A DNA stretch of 64,000 bases from JAJFFW01 sp965263375 (GTDB lineage Bacteria; Pseudomonadota; Alphaproteobacteria; Caulobacterales; Parvularculaceae): the NCBI GenBank assembly GCA_965263375.1, contig OZ253669.1, forward strand, positions 310,001 through 374,000, written 5' to 3'. Each line of letters starts with the position of its first letter. Positions within the stretch are counted from its first letter, which is position 1. Under the pieces are notes generated by a model. It was not told where the DNA came from, did no database searches, and saw nothing but the letters and a program-made list of their open reading frames with translations. Made by a program: the position numbers and the translations under genes. Below, piece by piece: positions 25,348-33,876 of the stretch.

Positions 25348-27099
25348 GTGGCGACAAGTGAAGGCGGATTTTTAGCGGAGGCGGCGATTTATCTTGGGGC
25401 GGCGGCGGTGGCCGTTCCTTTGTTTAACCGGTTTAAGCTCGGTTCAATTCTTGGCTATTTAACCGCTGGCGTCATTATCGGCCCGCATTTCCTTGGTTTG
25501 ATTGATATGAAGGATGATGTCTTTCATATCGCCGAACTTGGGGTCGTCCTTTTTCTCTTTGTCATTGGCTTAGAATTATCTTTATCGAGACTATGGTCCT
25601 TAAGGCGGGATATTTTTGGCCTTGGCGCTGCGCAAATGGTGGCGACTGGCGCCTTGATAACGGGCCTATTTGTTTTTGCTGACGTCATGCCGATATCGGC
25701 GGCCATTATTGCCGGGCTTTCCTTGGCGTTTTCCTCAACGGCATTTGCGTTGCAGTTTATGAAGGACCGCGGCGAGCTTAATTCCGCCTATGGCTCAAAG
25801 GCGTTTCCAGTACTGCTCTTTCAAGATTTGGCGGTGATCCCGTTACTCGCCGCTATTCCTTTCGTCAGCCCGAATGGCGGCGGGGAAGGGCTCGGCTGGA
25901 GTGATGGGGCCAAGATGGTCTTTGTTCTTGTCTCGTTATTTGTGGCGGGACGTTATGCGCTGAACCCAATTTTGCGTATTGTCGCCGGGTCCGGCTCGCG
26001 GGAGGCGTTTGCAGCAACAGCGCTCTTTATTGTTGCGATTACTTCTGTGGCTGTGTCGTGGGCAGGCCTTTCTATGGCTCTTGGCGCTTTTTTGGCGGGG
26101 GCGTTGCTTGCTGAATCCGCTTATCGTCATCAGATTGAAACGGACATAGAGCCATTTCGCGGCCTTTTGCTTGGCCTGTTTTTTATTTTCATCGGTATGC
26201 GGCTTGATTTGACGGCGATATTGGACGCTTGGGCGATTGTCATCGGCGGCGCCTTAGGGTTGGTCCTTTTAAAGGGCGCTGTTCTTTATGGTCTAACGCG
26301 CGCCTTTGGCGCCGCATCGGGGGATGCGGTTAAGACAGGCGCCGTACTCTCCCAAGGCGGCGAATTTGCGTTTGTTGTCTTAAGCCTTGGGGTTGATGCC
26401 GCTTTATTCACCAATGGCCAGGCAACGACGATGTCGGCGGTTGTTACTCTTTCAATGGCCTTAACGCCGCTTTCAATGAATATAGCAAGCCGCATTTCAG
26501 CCGCTGAAGAGGAAGATAATATTGAAGTTGAAGGCCCCCACGATAATGAGGGCCATGTTATAATCGCCGGGTTTGGCCGCATGGGACAGATTATTTCCCA
26601 GGTTCTATTAAATTCTGGCGTTGCGATCACTGCAATTGACCGTGACCCCGGGCATATTCTTAATGCGGAACGGTTTGGCTTTAAAGTTTACTTTGGCGAC
26701 GCGTCCCGGTTGGATGTTTTGCGGACCGCCGGGGCGTTGAAGGCGAAAGCGGTCATTTTCTGTATGGATGACGCCAAGGCTGTGAACCATGCGGTCGAGA
26801 TGTTGAGGGCGGAATGTCCAACGCTCACCATTTTGGCGGTCGCCCATGATCGGATCCATGAAATAGAGCTACAGGCGCTTGACCCTGATGTGATCGTTCG
26901 CGAGACATTGGAATCAAGTCTGTTGGTCGCCCGTGAAGCGTTGATGCGCTTTGGGTTTGACGACACGACGACGCAAGACATCATTCAAGAATTCCGCAAA
27001 CGTGATCGCGAGCGCCTGCTAGCACAGGTGGATCAGGGCGATGTGACCGTCGGGATGGATCTGATCCACAAGCCGTTTGGCGCCATACGCCAGCCATAG
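25348..27099 (+). CDS. Monovalent cation:proton antiporter-2 with RCK domain (KefB/KefC type)
   Basis: This 583-residue protein starts with GTG after a strong AAGGAGC site. Residues 1 to about 385 form 12-13 hydrophobic helices of the Na+/H+ exchanger fold (LGYLTAGVIIGPH, FLFVIGLELSLSRLW, SLAFSSTAFALQ, LSQGGEFAFVVLSLG). A cytoplasmic TrkA-N/RCK domain with Rossmann motif VIIAGFGRMGQ (about 407-417) follows, then DRDPGH and the C-terminal part. This is the KefB/KefC architecture: potassium efflux in exchange for protons, gated by nucleotides or glutathione adducts. No KefF/KefG partner is adjacent. A terminator follows the stop. Confidence 0.9.
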   Translation: MATSEGGFLAEAAIYLGAAAVAVPLFNRFKLGSILGYLTAGVIIGPHFLGLIDMKDDVFHIAELGVVLFLFVIGLELSLSRLWSLRRDIFGLGAAQMVATGALITGLFVFADVMPISAAIIAGLSLAFSSTAFALQFMKDRGELNSAYGSKAFPVLLFQDLAVIPLLAAIPFVSPNGGGEGLGWSDGAKMVFVLVSLFVAGRYALNPILRIVAGSGSREAFAATALFIVAITSVAVSWAGLSMALGAFLAGALLAESAYRHQIETDIEPFRGLLLGLFFIFIGMRLDLTAILDAWAIVIGGALGLVLLKGAVLYGLTRAFGAASGDAVKTGAVLSQGGEFAFVVLSLGVDAALFTNGQATTMSAVVTLSMALTPLSMNIASRISAAEEEDNIEVEGPHDNEGHVIIAGFGRMGQIISQVLLNSGVAITAIDRDPGHILNAERFGFKVYFGDASRLDVLRTAGALKAKAVIFCMDDAKAVNHAVEMLRAECPTLTILAVAHDRIHEIELQALDPDVIVRETLESSLLVAREALMRFGFDDTTTQDIIQEFRKRDRERLLAQVDQGDVTVGMDLIHKPFGAIRQP

Positions 27100-27135
27100 G
27101 CGCCTAATATGAAATATGAGTCTGGTTCGGGTCAG

Positions 27136-27161
27136 GCGCCTTTGGTAAAGGCGCTTTTCTT
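27136..27161 (+). terminator. Rho-independent terminator after the antiporter gene
   Basis: The arms GCGCCTTT (27136-27143) and AAAGGCGC (27147-27154) form an 8-bp stem with a 3-base loop, followed by TTTTCTT. It lies 37 bases after the antiporter stop. It is between convergent genes and could serve both strands only weakly, because the minus side lacks a good T tract. Confidence 0.7.
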
Positions 27162-27203
27162 AAACACAACTTTTCAGGGTAAAATGGGTCTTTACCGCCC
27201 AAT

Positions 27204-27476
27204 CTATTCAATTGGACGGAAAACCAACGTCAGAACGATGCCAATAACGCCTAAAATGCCCCAAAGCGGCAAGCCCATAATAGTGTTAATTGCATCCGCC
27301 AGGCCGCCAGGCGCCGCATCTGCAATGGCGAAGCCGTTAACGCCAAAAAGCCCCAATATGTCTGCTGTCATGCGGATCGAAGGTTCACCCGTTTCAAGCG
27401 ATTTAACGGCGTCCGCGCCAAGTAGTGCAATGGCGAAAGCAACAAACAGCCACGCCAAAAAACGAAAAAGAGCCAT
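27204..27476 (-). CDS. Small two-helix membrane protein of unknown function
   Basis: This 90-residue protein has a hydrophobic N-terminal helix (MALFRFLAWLFVAFAIALLGADAV) and a C-terminal helix (PLWGILGVIGIVLTLVFRP), with a polar linker. A ribosome site (AGGGGAT) precedes the ATG. Small proteins of this shape are common conserved hypotheticals in alphaproteobacteria; I do not know a function. It is convergent with the antiporter gene and lies upstream of, but opposite to, the tRNA-Ser gene. Confidence 0.65.
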   Translation of the reverse strand: MALFRFLAWLFVAFAIALLGADAVKSLETGEPSIRMTADILGLFGVNGFAIADAAPGGLADAINTIMGLPLWGILGVIGIVLTLVFRPIE

Positions 27477-27734
27477 AGAGCATCCCCTAAAAATTATCGG
27501 CCCGATACAGTCCCCATTGGGGCACTTTACTGTCTAAAACCGTTTGGCGCAAACACTCTTGCGTTTTGAAAGTTGTGGGCGTCGATTATCGCACGCGGTT
27601 TGCATTTTGCCTCTTCCACTGGCCCAATTGTGTATGTGTTAACCATTTGTGCTGAAAAGAAGCGACGATGATTTCCACAGCCAGATAAGATGATTGCAGA
27701 TTAGGGCTGGCTGGTGTAACCCTTCCGGTCTTAA

Positions 27735-27824
27735 GGACAGGTGGCCGAGTGGTTGAAGGCGCACGCCTGGAACGCGTGTAGGCGGGTAACCGTCTCGAGG
27801 GTTCGAATCCCTCTCTGTCCGCCA
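27735..27824 (+). tRNA. tRNA-Ser (GGA anticodon)
   Basis: This 90-base sequence folds as a class II tRNA. The acceptor stem GGACAGG pairs with TCTGTCC (one G-U), followed by discriminator G and an encoded CCA. The D-arm is GGCCGAGTGGTTGAAGGC, the anticodon stem is CACGC/GCGTG around loop CTGGAAC with anticodon GGA, the variable arm is long, and the T-arm GAGGGTTCGAATCCCTC is canonical. It reads UCC and UCU serine codons. It marks the start of an AT-richer, island-like region; no integrase or duplicated tRNA 3' end is seen. Confidence 0.97.
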
Positions 27825-28106
27825 CTCTTTTATTTGCGCGATGCCGCCCGCCAACCCATCGCGCGGGCTTCGAGTTCGAACTTTGTTCGAACATCTCCGC
27901 CTCGATTATGTTGGCTTTATCAGCGGTTATTTTGAAACGTATTTTCTCTGATCGACAGCTCGGCAGCATACAGACAGTTTGCGGGGCTTGTAAGTAATGG
28001 AGCTTGTTGTGCTTTAGGTTCTGCGTATCGATAGTGCTTGATAAGGCTAGAGCTTGTAGGCTTCCTTTTAAAAAGTGATGCGATTACGGAGCAACGTTCA
28101 ACAGGC

Positions 28107-28385
28107 TCAATCACTTTTGAACCAGCCTTTTATGTCAATCCCCAATGCCGTCTTTGTTCGACCAATTGCGTCAAGCGCATTGTCAAAAAGAAAAGACAAT
28201 ATTGATATAGTAATAGCGAAAATTACCCATATATTAGCACCCCTTTGGCCCACATGTTGCTCGACTGTATGATAGCGTTCAGTTAAGTTTTGCAAGCTTT
28301 TATCTTCAGCATTTTCAGCGCTAAGAATTGCAATGGCTATCAATGCAAATATAAGTGGTTTAGGCTTAACGTTTATATATCGCAT
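28107..28385 (-). CDS. Small membrane protein of unknown function
   Basis: This 92-residue protein has an N-terminal hydrophobic helix (LIFALIAIAILSAENA), a central polar helix with HTVEQHVGQRGAN, and a second membrane helix (IWVIFAITISILSFLFDNAL). A GGATGGGAA ribosome site precedes the ATG. No family is recognised. It lies alone in the AT-rich stretch after tRNA-Ser, where little else is coding, which is consistent with an accessory gene; it could also be a chance open frame, but the two clean hydrophobic segments argue against that. Confidence 0.5.
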   Translation of the reverse strand: MRYINVKPKPLIFALIAIAILSAENAEDKSLQNLTERYHTVEQHVGQRGANIWVIFAITISILSFLFDNALDAIGRTKTALGIDIKGWFKSD

Positions 28386-28979
28386 ATTCCCATCCGAGGT
28401 TTATTCTAGCGTACTCACACGTCAAATCCCCCATTTGTTTTTACTAAACTTATCAATCCGCTGACAAAGGCAATTTTGTGTGATCGGTTTGATCAACACC
28501 GCTAATTAATCTCATACTTTCCTGATTTTTGCCCGCTCATCCGCAAAAGCTCGCTACTGACAGCCTTGTCCATGAATTGTAGCAGTTGATCAGCACTTGT
28601 GTACGGCTTGCCAGCAATGAAGCTTGTATGTCGTTATGTGCAAAGATGAAACATCTTTATTAAGTAACAGAATTGATTAAAGGTGCTGATTATTTTCATG
28701 TGATTCAAGGATATGAAATATGATCCATGGTCTGCCATTTAATGGCTCAGATCTGGCGACACTTCGGCGCTTAAGGCACTTGCTCATTAAAGTGTAATCA
28801 GCCAATCGATTATGTGGTGAATGTAAGGGGTGGAAAACGCCCGGTCTAAAATAGCGTTAAAACTTCCTTACCAAAAAAAGTGCTGCCATTAGCTGCCATT
28901 AATAGTAAAAAACTACTTCCATTAATAAATGGCAGAGAAGACTTGAGTATGAAAAGACAATCACAAAATTGGATCTTTA
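28386..28979. repeat. Non-coding AT-rich region with CTGCCATT repeats
   Basis: These 594 bases contain no convincing gene. They do contain a repeated octamer: CTGCCATT at 28732-28739, 28882-28889 and 28892-28899, and its complement AATGGCAG at 28928-28935. The first copy is part of an odd palindrome GCCATTTAATGGC (28734-28746), and the last three form direct and inverted copies within 54 bases just upstream of the gene at 28980. They look like binding sites for a dimeric regulator. Confidence 0.5.
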
Positions 28980-29315
28980 ATGAAAAAGTCTGCTTATAGT
29001 AAAACGCCCCGAACCGACGTCGATATCGCTGTTCGCAAAAGGCTAGAGGCGTTAGAGGCCGAGGGATTTGAGCCGATACTTGATCCAGAGACGATATTTT
29101 TCTTTATTGAAATTAATGAAATGAAATGGCCTGAAGACCTGAACCCAGGATGGAAGGTGCTTCACGCTCCGGAAGTCTACTCGCGGCTGGCGTCCGACTG
29201 GGGTGTTGAGGTTGACAAAAAGGTATTGGATGTACTTAGCATCGACCGTTTTGGCGATATTCTACTAATTCCAGAAAGTTGCCGAATACCAATGCGAATA
29301 GTGCTTCAGCCATAG
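28980..29315 (+). CDS. Protein of unknown function, paralogue of the next gene
   Basis: This 111-residue soluble protein has no recognised domain. Its core from about residue 19 (RKRLEALEAEGF) to 105 aligns with the next gene with roughly half the positions identical by eye. The shared motif is W-P-[ED]-D-L-N-P-G-W-K-x-L-H-A-P-E-x-Y. A second shared stretch, F-G-[DE]-[IV]-L-L-[IV]-P, lies near the C-terminus. The N-terminus is basic. A cluster of CTGCCATT repeats lies 45-100 bases upstream and may control it. The pair sits in an AT-rich region after tRNA-Ser, opposite an HTH regulator. The start at 28980 has only a weak ribosome site. Confidence 0.6.
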   Translation: MKKSAYSKTPRTDVDIAVRKRLEALEAEGFEPILDPETIFFFIEINEMKWPEDLNPGWKVLHAPEVYSRLASDWGVEVDKKVLDVLSIDRFGDILLIPESCRIPMRIVLQP

Positions 29316-29518
29316 TTTAGATGCTGTTCAGTTTGTGGGACAATTTAACGAATTGATTTCGCGCACTTGCGCGCCGCGACAAACTACATGAGTACTTAAA
29401 AAATAATTAAACTTGAGCAAATGCTCGTATTGACTAACGTGATTGCGCGCCTTATTACGCCGCTTCACGCATTACAGATCGATGCATGCATATGCAGAAA
29501 CCGGGATGGGAGAGACTG

Positions 29519-29941
29519 GTGACTGATACTGCCACTATAGAAGTAGGACCGTTGGACAAGGCGAGCAAACCGCCTGCTTCTAACAACTCTTGTGGAGTTA
29601 AAAATTCTGGTAAAAACCGTGCATTGCATCATCTAAATGGTAGTCACGGCGCTATTCGTAATCGTGTGAAAATACTCTCTGATGAAGGGGTTGAACTTCC
29701 ATTAGAAGTGTCTGACCGAGAGATAGTTGAAGAGTATTTTTTCATTAAGGTTGATGATATTAGTTGGCCTGATGACTTAAACCCAGGCTGGAAAGCATTG
29801 CATGCTCCTGAAGCTTACACTCGATGGGCGGCGGAGCATGAGATAGAAGTTAGTGCAGATGCACTATTGGTTGTGAGCACCAAAGAATTTGGAGAAGTGC
29901 TTTTGGTGCCAGCCGATGCCGCTATCCCAGCCCTTGGATGA
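29519..29941 (+). CDS. Protein of unknown function, paralogue of the previous gene
   Basis: I choose GTG at 29519, which follows a GGGAGAGA ribosome site by about 4 bases, giving 140 residues; upstream ATG codons at 29486 and 29492 in the same frame lack such a site. An N-terminal extension of about 50 polar residues (rich in Asn, Ser, Lys) precedes the conserved core beginning RNRVKILSDEGVELPL. The core repeats the WPDDLNPGWKALHAPEAY motif and ends FGEVLLVPADAAIPAL. No catalytic motif or known family is evident. Its stop lies 5 bases from the convergent HTH gene. Confidence 0.6.
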   Translation: MTDTATIEVGPLDKASKPPASNNSCGVKNSGKNRALHHLNGSHGAIRNRVKILSDEGVELPLEVSDREIVEEYFFIKVDDISWPDDLNPGWKALHAPEAYTRWAAEHEIEVSADALLVVSTKEFGEVLLVPADAAIPALG

Positions 29942-29946
29942 CGCCG

Positions 29947-31047
29947 CTAGATTGTAAACGCGCGCTTTTTAACGAAAGTCTCGATTACCTCATCGTTCCA
30001 ATTATTTTTATCAAGAGTGATTCCTGCTTCCCCTAAAGCGTCAAAGGCTTCTAGTGGCGAGAATGTTCCTATTCCTTCAATTAATCTATTTTCCTGTTTT
30101 GTAATTTCTTCTTCGCCGGCTTTCTCTACAGTTTCATTTGTTCCGGGAATAAAAAATGCTCTAAACGGGGAGCAAAAATTGTCTTTATTTGAATTTATAC
30201 CCAATATAACGCCCCGCAAAGTATCAACATGTATAGCATTTTGAGGCCCATGTTCTACCAAGTCGTATTCAGCCACCATGGAGAAAAATTTATCGCCGCT
30301 CCTCCTGCGTCCGACAAAAACGGCATCTTCAATCCGCGCGGATAGCACACCGCTAAATTTAAACGGCATTCCTTGCGATTGCCGACCTTTCTGTCGAATT
30401 TTGAAGATTGGATGATGTAACGCCTTTTCGAAACTGGGGGGCACAATATTTAAAAGGCTAATTGATATGTCGAAGTTTTGATTGATGCCTTCTACACGAT
30501 CAGCCTCAGTCTCGGGGCGAAGCAAATACCAAAAGCCTTGTAATGCGCCAATGACTGATGCCTGCGTCTCCTGGGGTACAGGCTCACGTGGCAAGCGTGT
30601 TGTCCAGACAGGTTTTTCCGTGACAATCTTGTTTGTTGCGGGCACTTCAGGATCGCTTTCACCTTTACTTTTGGTGCTTTCTGGGGCGTCCAACTTCCCA
30701 TCAAGGGATCCAAGCAACATATAAAGCACAGGGCGAATTTCTTCGAATTCCGGCTTTATGACGAAGCCATCTGAGCTAACAATTTTAAATAAGCCCCGGG
30801 CAATATTTCTGGCTTGTTTTTCGATCGTGCTTCTTCGTATTGCACTCTTGTTTGCCTTATCTTCAGCGGTGTTAATGGGGTCAGGTCTAATAAATCGAGT
30901 GATTGTATCAGCGCTGACGCCGGATGCTTGAGCCAACTCTGCCTGAGTTGGCGCACTGCGGTGCTCTGCAAAAGTCTGTAAAATTAAACGCAGCCTAGAC
31001 AATCTAATATCAGTTACTTCGGCATTATAGATATCTTCTTCAGTCAA
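29947..31047 (-). CDS. HTH-containing protein of unknown function, probable regulator
   Basis: This 366-residue protein has a helix-turn-helix near the N-terminus (PTQAELAQASGVSADTITRFIRP, about residues 37-60), in the style of LacI/XRE recognition helices. The rest is not recognised. A long middle part (about 165-330) contains alternating hydrophobic and polar segments such as GFWYLLRPETEAD and PFRAFFIPG that could form a sensory beta-rich domain. The region upstream of its start has three copies of a GCAATTGCGG palindrome within 70 bases, so autoregulation is plausible. It is convergent with the two paralogous genes and divergent from the LOG-family gene. Confidence 0.65.
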   Translation of the reverse strand: MTEEDIYNAEVTDIRLSRLRLILQTFAEHRSAPTQAELAQASGVSADTITRFIRPDPINTAEDKANKSAIRRSTIEKQARNIARGLFKIVSSDGFVIKPEFEEIRPVLYMLLGSLDGKLDAPESTKSKGESDPEVPATNKIVTEKPVWTTRLPREPVPQETQASVIGALQGFWYLLRPETEADRVEGINQNFDISISLLNIVPPSFEKALHHPIFKIRQKGRQSQGMPFKFSGVLSARIEDAVFVGRRRSGDKFFSMVAEYDLVEHGPQNAIHVDTLRGVILGINSNKDNFCSPFRAFFIPGTNETVEKAGEEEITKQENRLIEGIGTFSPLEAFDALGEAGITLDKNNWNDEVIETFVKKRAFTI

Positions 31048-31414
31048 TTTTTCCCCCAGCGCTTCTTTATTTCAAAAGGAAGATTAATTGCGGATCAATT
31101 TTTAAAAATCAAGGCTTTTCCGCAATTGCGGAGATGAATCAGCAATTGCGGATAATTCACTTAATTTGCTGGGTTAAATCGCGTATGGCGGCTTTATCAG
31201 GGGTTCACACAATAAAGAAACGCTCACGTATTGTTTTGCAAAGCAATTGCGGGTCTCGATCGCGGAATGCGCCCAGCGGCTTGTAAAATGCGCACAGATA
31301 AAAAAAGATAGCTGATGCGTGCGGGCTTTCGGTTGTGCACTTATCAAATCGTCGAGAGATCACGATTAGGTCGACGACAAAATTTTAGCGCACCACCAAA
31401 GAAAGCTGAAAACC
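31048..31414. promoter_or_regulatory. Divergent promoter region with AATTGCGG operator array
   Basis: This 367-base gap separates the divergent HTH gene and LOG-family gene. It contains a perfect 12-bp palindrome CCGCAATTGCGG (31120-31131), two partial copies GCAATTGCGG (31142-31151 and 31243-31252) and a half copy AATTGCGG (31086-31093). The AATT centres are 38, 20 and 101 bases apart. The two copies nearest each other are spaced by about two helical turns, as for cooperatively bound operators. The likely ligand is the HTH protein encoded next to it; this is inference. Confidence 0.6.
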
Positions 31415-32110
31415 ATGAAACTTATCAAAAAGAAAACAGTTTGTCGTAGCGGCATTATCCAAGCGGCACACCAAGTCCCTAATTATGACACCGGCTTAGC
31501 GCATCTTCGGTCCCACGGGGTTGCTAGACAGGTGGCTGTGCTTGGTAGCGCTAGGGCGACACCCGATCACAGGAAATTGGGTTGGCATTTTAAACAGGCG
31601 CGAGAATTTGGGCGCATGGCAAGGCAATGGAAAGATTGTGCCCACCTCATTACGGGCGGCGGTCCAGGTATCATGATGGCGGCTAACGGCGGCGCTGCTG
31701 ATGAGCTTTTGCCCTCAGGCGGCATTTGCTCCGATTTTCCTGGTGAGGAGCCGAACCCATACTCTTGCACTAATCTACGCATAAAACTAACAAAACTCGA
31801 TGTGAGGCAGTCGCTTCTTTTGGTCCCGGCCAGCGCTGCTGTGTGTTTTGCTGGCGGTCTCGGCACAACATATGAACTAATGCAAGCCGCCACATATTTG
31901 CAAACAGGAAAATCTAAAAACGTAAAATTGATTTTAGTTGGAAAAGATTTTTGGGAGCGAGTGCTAGAAGCATTTGATGTGCTAATTGAATATGGAACTA
32001 TCGACATAGACACGATGGACATGTTCACCATTGTTAGCAATGCAGAAGAGGCGGCTGGGTTAGTTGATGCACAGCTTACAGAGATTCAGACCTCTGATAT
32101 TGCAGCTTGA
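31415..32110 (+). CDS. LOG-family nucleotide phosphoribohydrolase-like protein
   Basis: This 231-residue protein belongs to the LOG/TIGR00730 superfamily, often misnamed lysine decarboxylase. It has the Rossmann-type core VAVLGSARATPD, the GGGPGIM segment (about 79-85) and the motif AGGLGTTYE, a variant of the family PGGxGTxxE catalytic motif. Characterised members cleave ribose-5-phosphate from cytokinin or purine nucleotides. The first position being Ala-Gly-Gly rather than Pro-Gly-Gly is a small deviation. It faces the HTH gene across the operator array and may be under the same control. Confidence 0.8.
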   Translation: MKLIKKKTVCRSGIIQAAHQVPNYDTGLAHLRSHGVARQVAVLGSARATPDHRKLGWHFKQAREFGRMARQWKDCAHLITGGGPGIMMAANGGAADELLPSGGICSDFPGEEPNPYSCTNLRIKLTKLDVRQSLLLVPASAAVCFAGGLGTTYELMQAATYLQTGKSKNVKLILVGKDFWERVLEAFDVLIEYGTIDIDTMDMFTIVSNAEEAAGLVDAQLTEIQTSDIAA

Positions 32111-32337
32111 GTTGGGTCTTAATTCAAACAATCTGAGGCGCCTTCTTATTGCAGCTTCTTGTCCCAAATTGCCAATTCATCCCGCAATTGGTTTAAGGTT
32201 TCTGCGCTTAGGCTCGCCACTATTTCGCTCACCCATAACCGCTGCAGGCTGGGTGGGGACGCAAGGCGGGTCCGGAGTTCGAAAAATTGGATTCGCATTT
32301 TTTACGCATTAAAGGCCTTCTAATCTTGTTTACTAAT

Positions 32338-32955
32338 TCAACCTTTCTTTCCGGGACGCACGAAGCGAGCGCGCGCGGCGTCCACACGCTCTCTAATCGC
32401 GCAGCCAAGGGCGTGGTCATTGACAAGCCCCATGGCTTGCATGAATGCGTACACGGTGGTCGGCCCCACAAACTTCCACCCACGCGCTTTCAGCTCGTTG
32501 GATAACTTCTTTGAAGTCTCGCTAGATGAACGCGATTGCGGTGATCCAAGGCTAATTGGATCCGGCTCAAACGCCCAAAAGAAAGATGCGAGACTCCCTT
32601 CACGATCGACCGTGTCTTTCGCTTTTTTGGCATTATTTATGACTGCTGCGATTTTTCCGCGGTGACGCACAATGCCGTCGTCATTCAACAGCCTCTCGAT
32701 ATCGTGTTCATTGAATTGGGATACTGCGTAAAAATCAAAATGTGAGAATGCCGTTCTAAAATTCTCTCTCTTAGATAGAATCGTCCTCCAGCTGAGACCG
32801 GACTGAAATAATTCCAGGCATATCTTCTCGAATAGTTCGCGATCATCCGAGACCGGGAAGCCCCACTCCTCATCGTGGTAACGCCCAAATTCAGGCGCCG
32901 TTCCACTCCACGCGCATCGGGGCCTACCATCAGCTGCAATAAACAAATCAGCCAT
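32338..32955 (-). CDS. tag: DNA-3-methyladenine glycosylase I
   Basis: The enzyme has 205 residues from the ATG at 32955 (an upstream in-frame ATG at 32976 overlaps the previous gene more). It removes 3-methyladenine from DNA in base-excision repair. It keeps the zinc-snap ligands: Cys in PRCAWSG, His in YHDEEWG, and the His/Cys pair in NDHALGCAIRE. The catalytic-pocket segment FQSGLSWRTILSKRENF is intact. It is the last gene of a minus-strand cluster OYE-TetR-YciI-Tag and overlaps the YciI gene by 8 bases, so it is probably translated from the same message. Confidence 0.93.
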   Translation of the reverse strand: MADLFIAADGRPRCAWSGTAPEFGRYHDEEWGFPVSDDRELFEKICLELFQSGLSWRTILSKRENFRTAFSHFDFYAVSQFNEHDIERLLNDDGIVRHRGKIAAVINNAKKAKDTVDREGSLASFFWAFEPDPISLGSPQSRSSSETSKKLSNELKARGWKFVGPTTVYAFMQAMGLVNDHALGCAIRERVDAARARFVRPGKKG

Positions 32956-33268
32956 TTGTGTTCTGTTCTCGGCCACTCAAGAAGCTCAATCTCTGATCGA
33001 TTTGGCCGGGTTCAATTTCCAAAACCTCAGCCGAAACGACGTTGTGCTGCACAAAGGGATCTTCACCGACCCTTTTTTTGATCGACTCCAATGATTCACC
33101 CGCAGCCAGAATTGCACCGCCTAATTGAGGCTTCAGCGATCCAACAATCAGGAAGACGTTATCTGCTACGCCGCCTGCAATCCATTGATTGTGTCCGGCC
33201 ATATGCTCTTTGGCTGCTGACTTGTTTGAGCTGAAACGCAATACGATAATAAATATGGAAGATTGCAT
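32948..33268 (-). CDS. YciI-like protein
   Basis: This 106-residue protein has the ferredoxin-like YciI fold pattern: an N-terminal strand (FIIVLRFSSNK), HMAGHNQWI with the conserved His of the family active site, GGVADNVFLIVGSLKPQLGGAILA, and the DPFVQHNVV motif (DPF being the other hallmark). Members are small enzymes or subunits of oxygenase/dehydrogenase systems; the function is usually unknown. It lies between a TetR repressor and tag on the same strand, following the TetR gene by 6 bases. Confidence 0.8.
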   Translation of the reverse strand: MQSSIFIIVLRFSSNKSAAKEHMAGHNQWIAGGVADNVFLIVGSLKPQLGGAILAAGESLESIKKRVGEDPFVQHNVVSAEVLEIEPGQIDQRLSFLSGREQNTNG

Positions 33269-33274
33269 TGGTAT

Positions 33275-33856
33275 CTAATTCCTATGTTGATCCGGAACGA
33301 GGCCGTGTAACCACTCGATCATCAAATCGACTTCTCGCTCCAGATATTTCTCGTTTGGATAAGCATTCGCAAGGGTTGCTACGCCTTGGCTGCGCCCCAG
33401 CACGTGCATGGCGTATTCATCTGCCCGCTCTATATGGCCCAACGCCTCGAACTGAGATCTCAGCCATTGCCTGAAGAGATCAAACAGTTTGACCGAGTTC
33501 CGGAACGCTTTCTGATCAAGTTTGGCTAACTCTAAGGAAAGACTGCCAATCGGGCATCCAAACGCACGGATCTTAGTCTCGTTCATCAATAGAATACGAA
33601 TGAAACTTGCCACTCGCGCGACCGGATCGTCGGTAGCCGCTTCCCAGTGATCCAACATGGATATTCGATCGGCCACTCGGCGCTCTACAACCGCATCGAG
33701 AATTTCAGATTTGGATTTGAAATGGTGATAGAAGTTCCCGCGAGAGATCCCGACCGCATCCGCGACATCACTAAAGGATGTGTTTTCGAATCCGCGCTCA
33801 TAAAAAAGGCGATCGGCGTTCTCGATAATTTTGTTTCGGGTATCTCTCGCGGGCAT
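33275..33856 (-). CDS. TetR-family transcriptional regulator
   Basis: I place the start at the ATG at 33856, preceded by a GGAG site and just after the OYE stop, giving 193 residues; a longer frame overlaps the OYE gene by 4 bases. The N-terminal HTH (RNKIIENADRLFYERGFENTSFSDVADAVGISRGNFYHHFKSKSEILDAV, spanning about 50 residues) is typical TetR/AcrR, and the rest is the helical ligand domain. Its position behind an old-yellow-enzyme gene resembles the nemR-nemA pairing, in which the repressor senses electrophiles. A 16-bp palindrome upstream of the OYE gene is the likely operator. Confidence 0.88.
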   Translation of the reverse strand: MPARDTRNKIIENADRLFYERGFENTSFSDVADAVGISRGNFYHHFKSKSEILDAVVERRVADRISMLDHWEAATDDPVARVASFIRILLMNETKIRAFGCPIGSLSLELAKLDQKAFRNSVKLFDLFRQWLRSQFEALGHIERADEYAMHVLGRSQGVATLANAYPNEKYLEREVDLMIEWLHGLVPDQHRN

Positions 33857-33876
33857 TTGTTTATTCTCCGTCCAAA

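Noticed and set aside
27586..27969. Open frames over the tRNA-Ser gene, reading 'DREGFEPSRR' on the minus strand
   Set aside because: A well-known artefact of translating tRNA-Ser; the tRNA fold explains the sequence.
27735..31400. Integrative element with attachment sites at tRNA-Ser
   Set aside because: No integrase gene and no repeat of the tRNA 3' end were found within the region; kept only as an island-like stretch.
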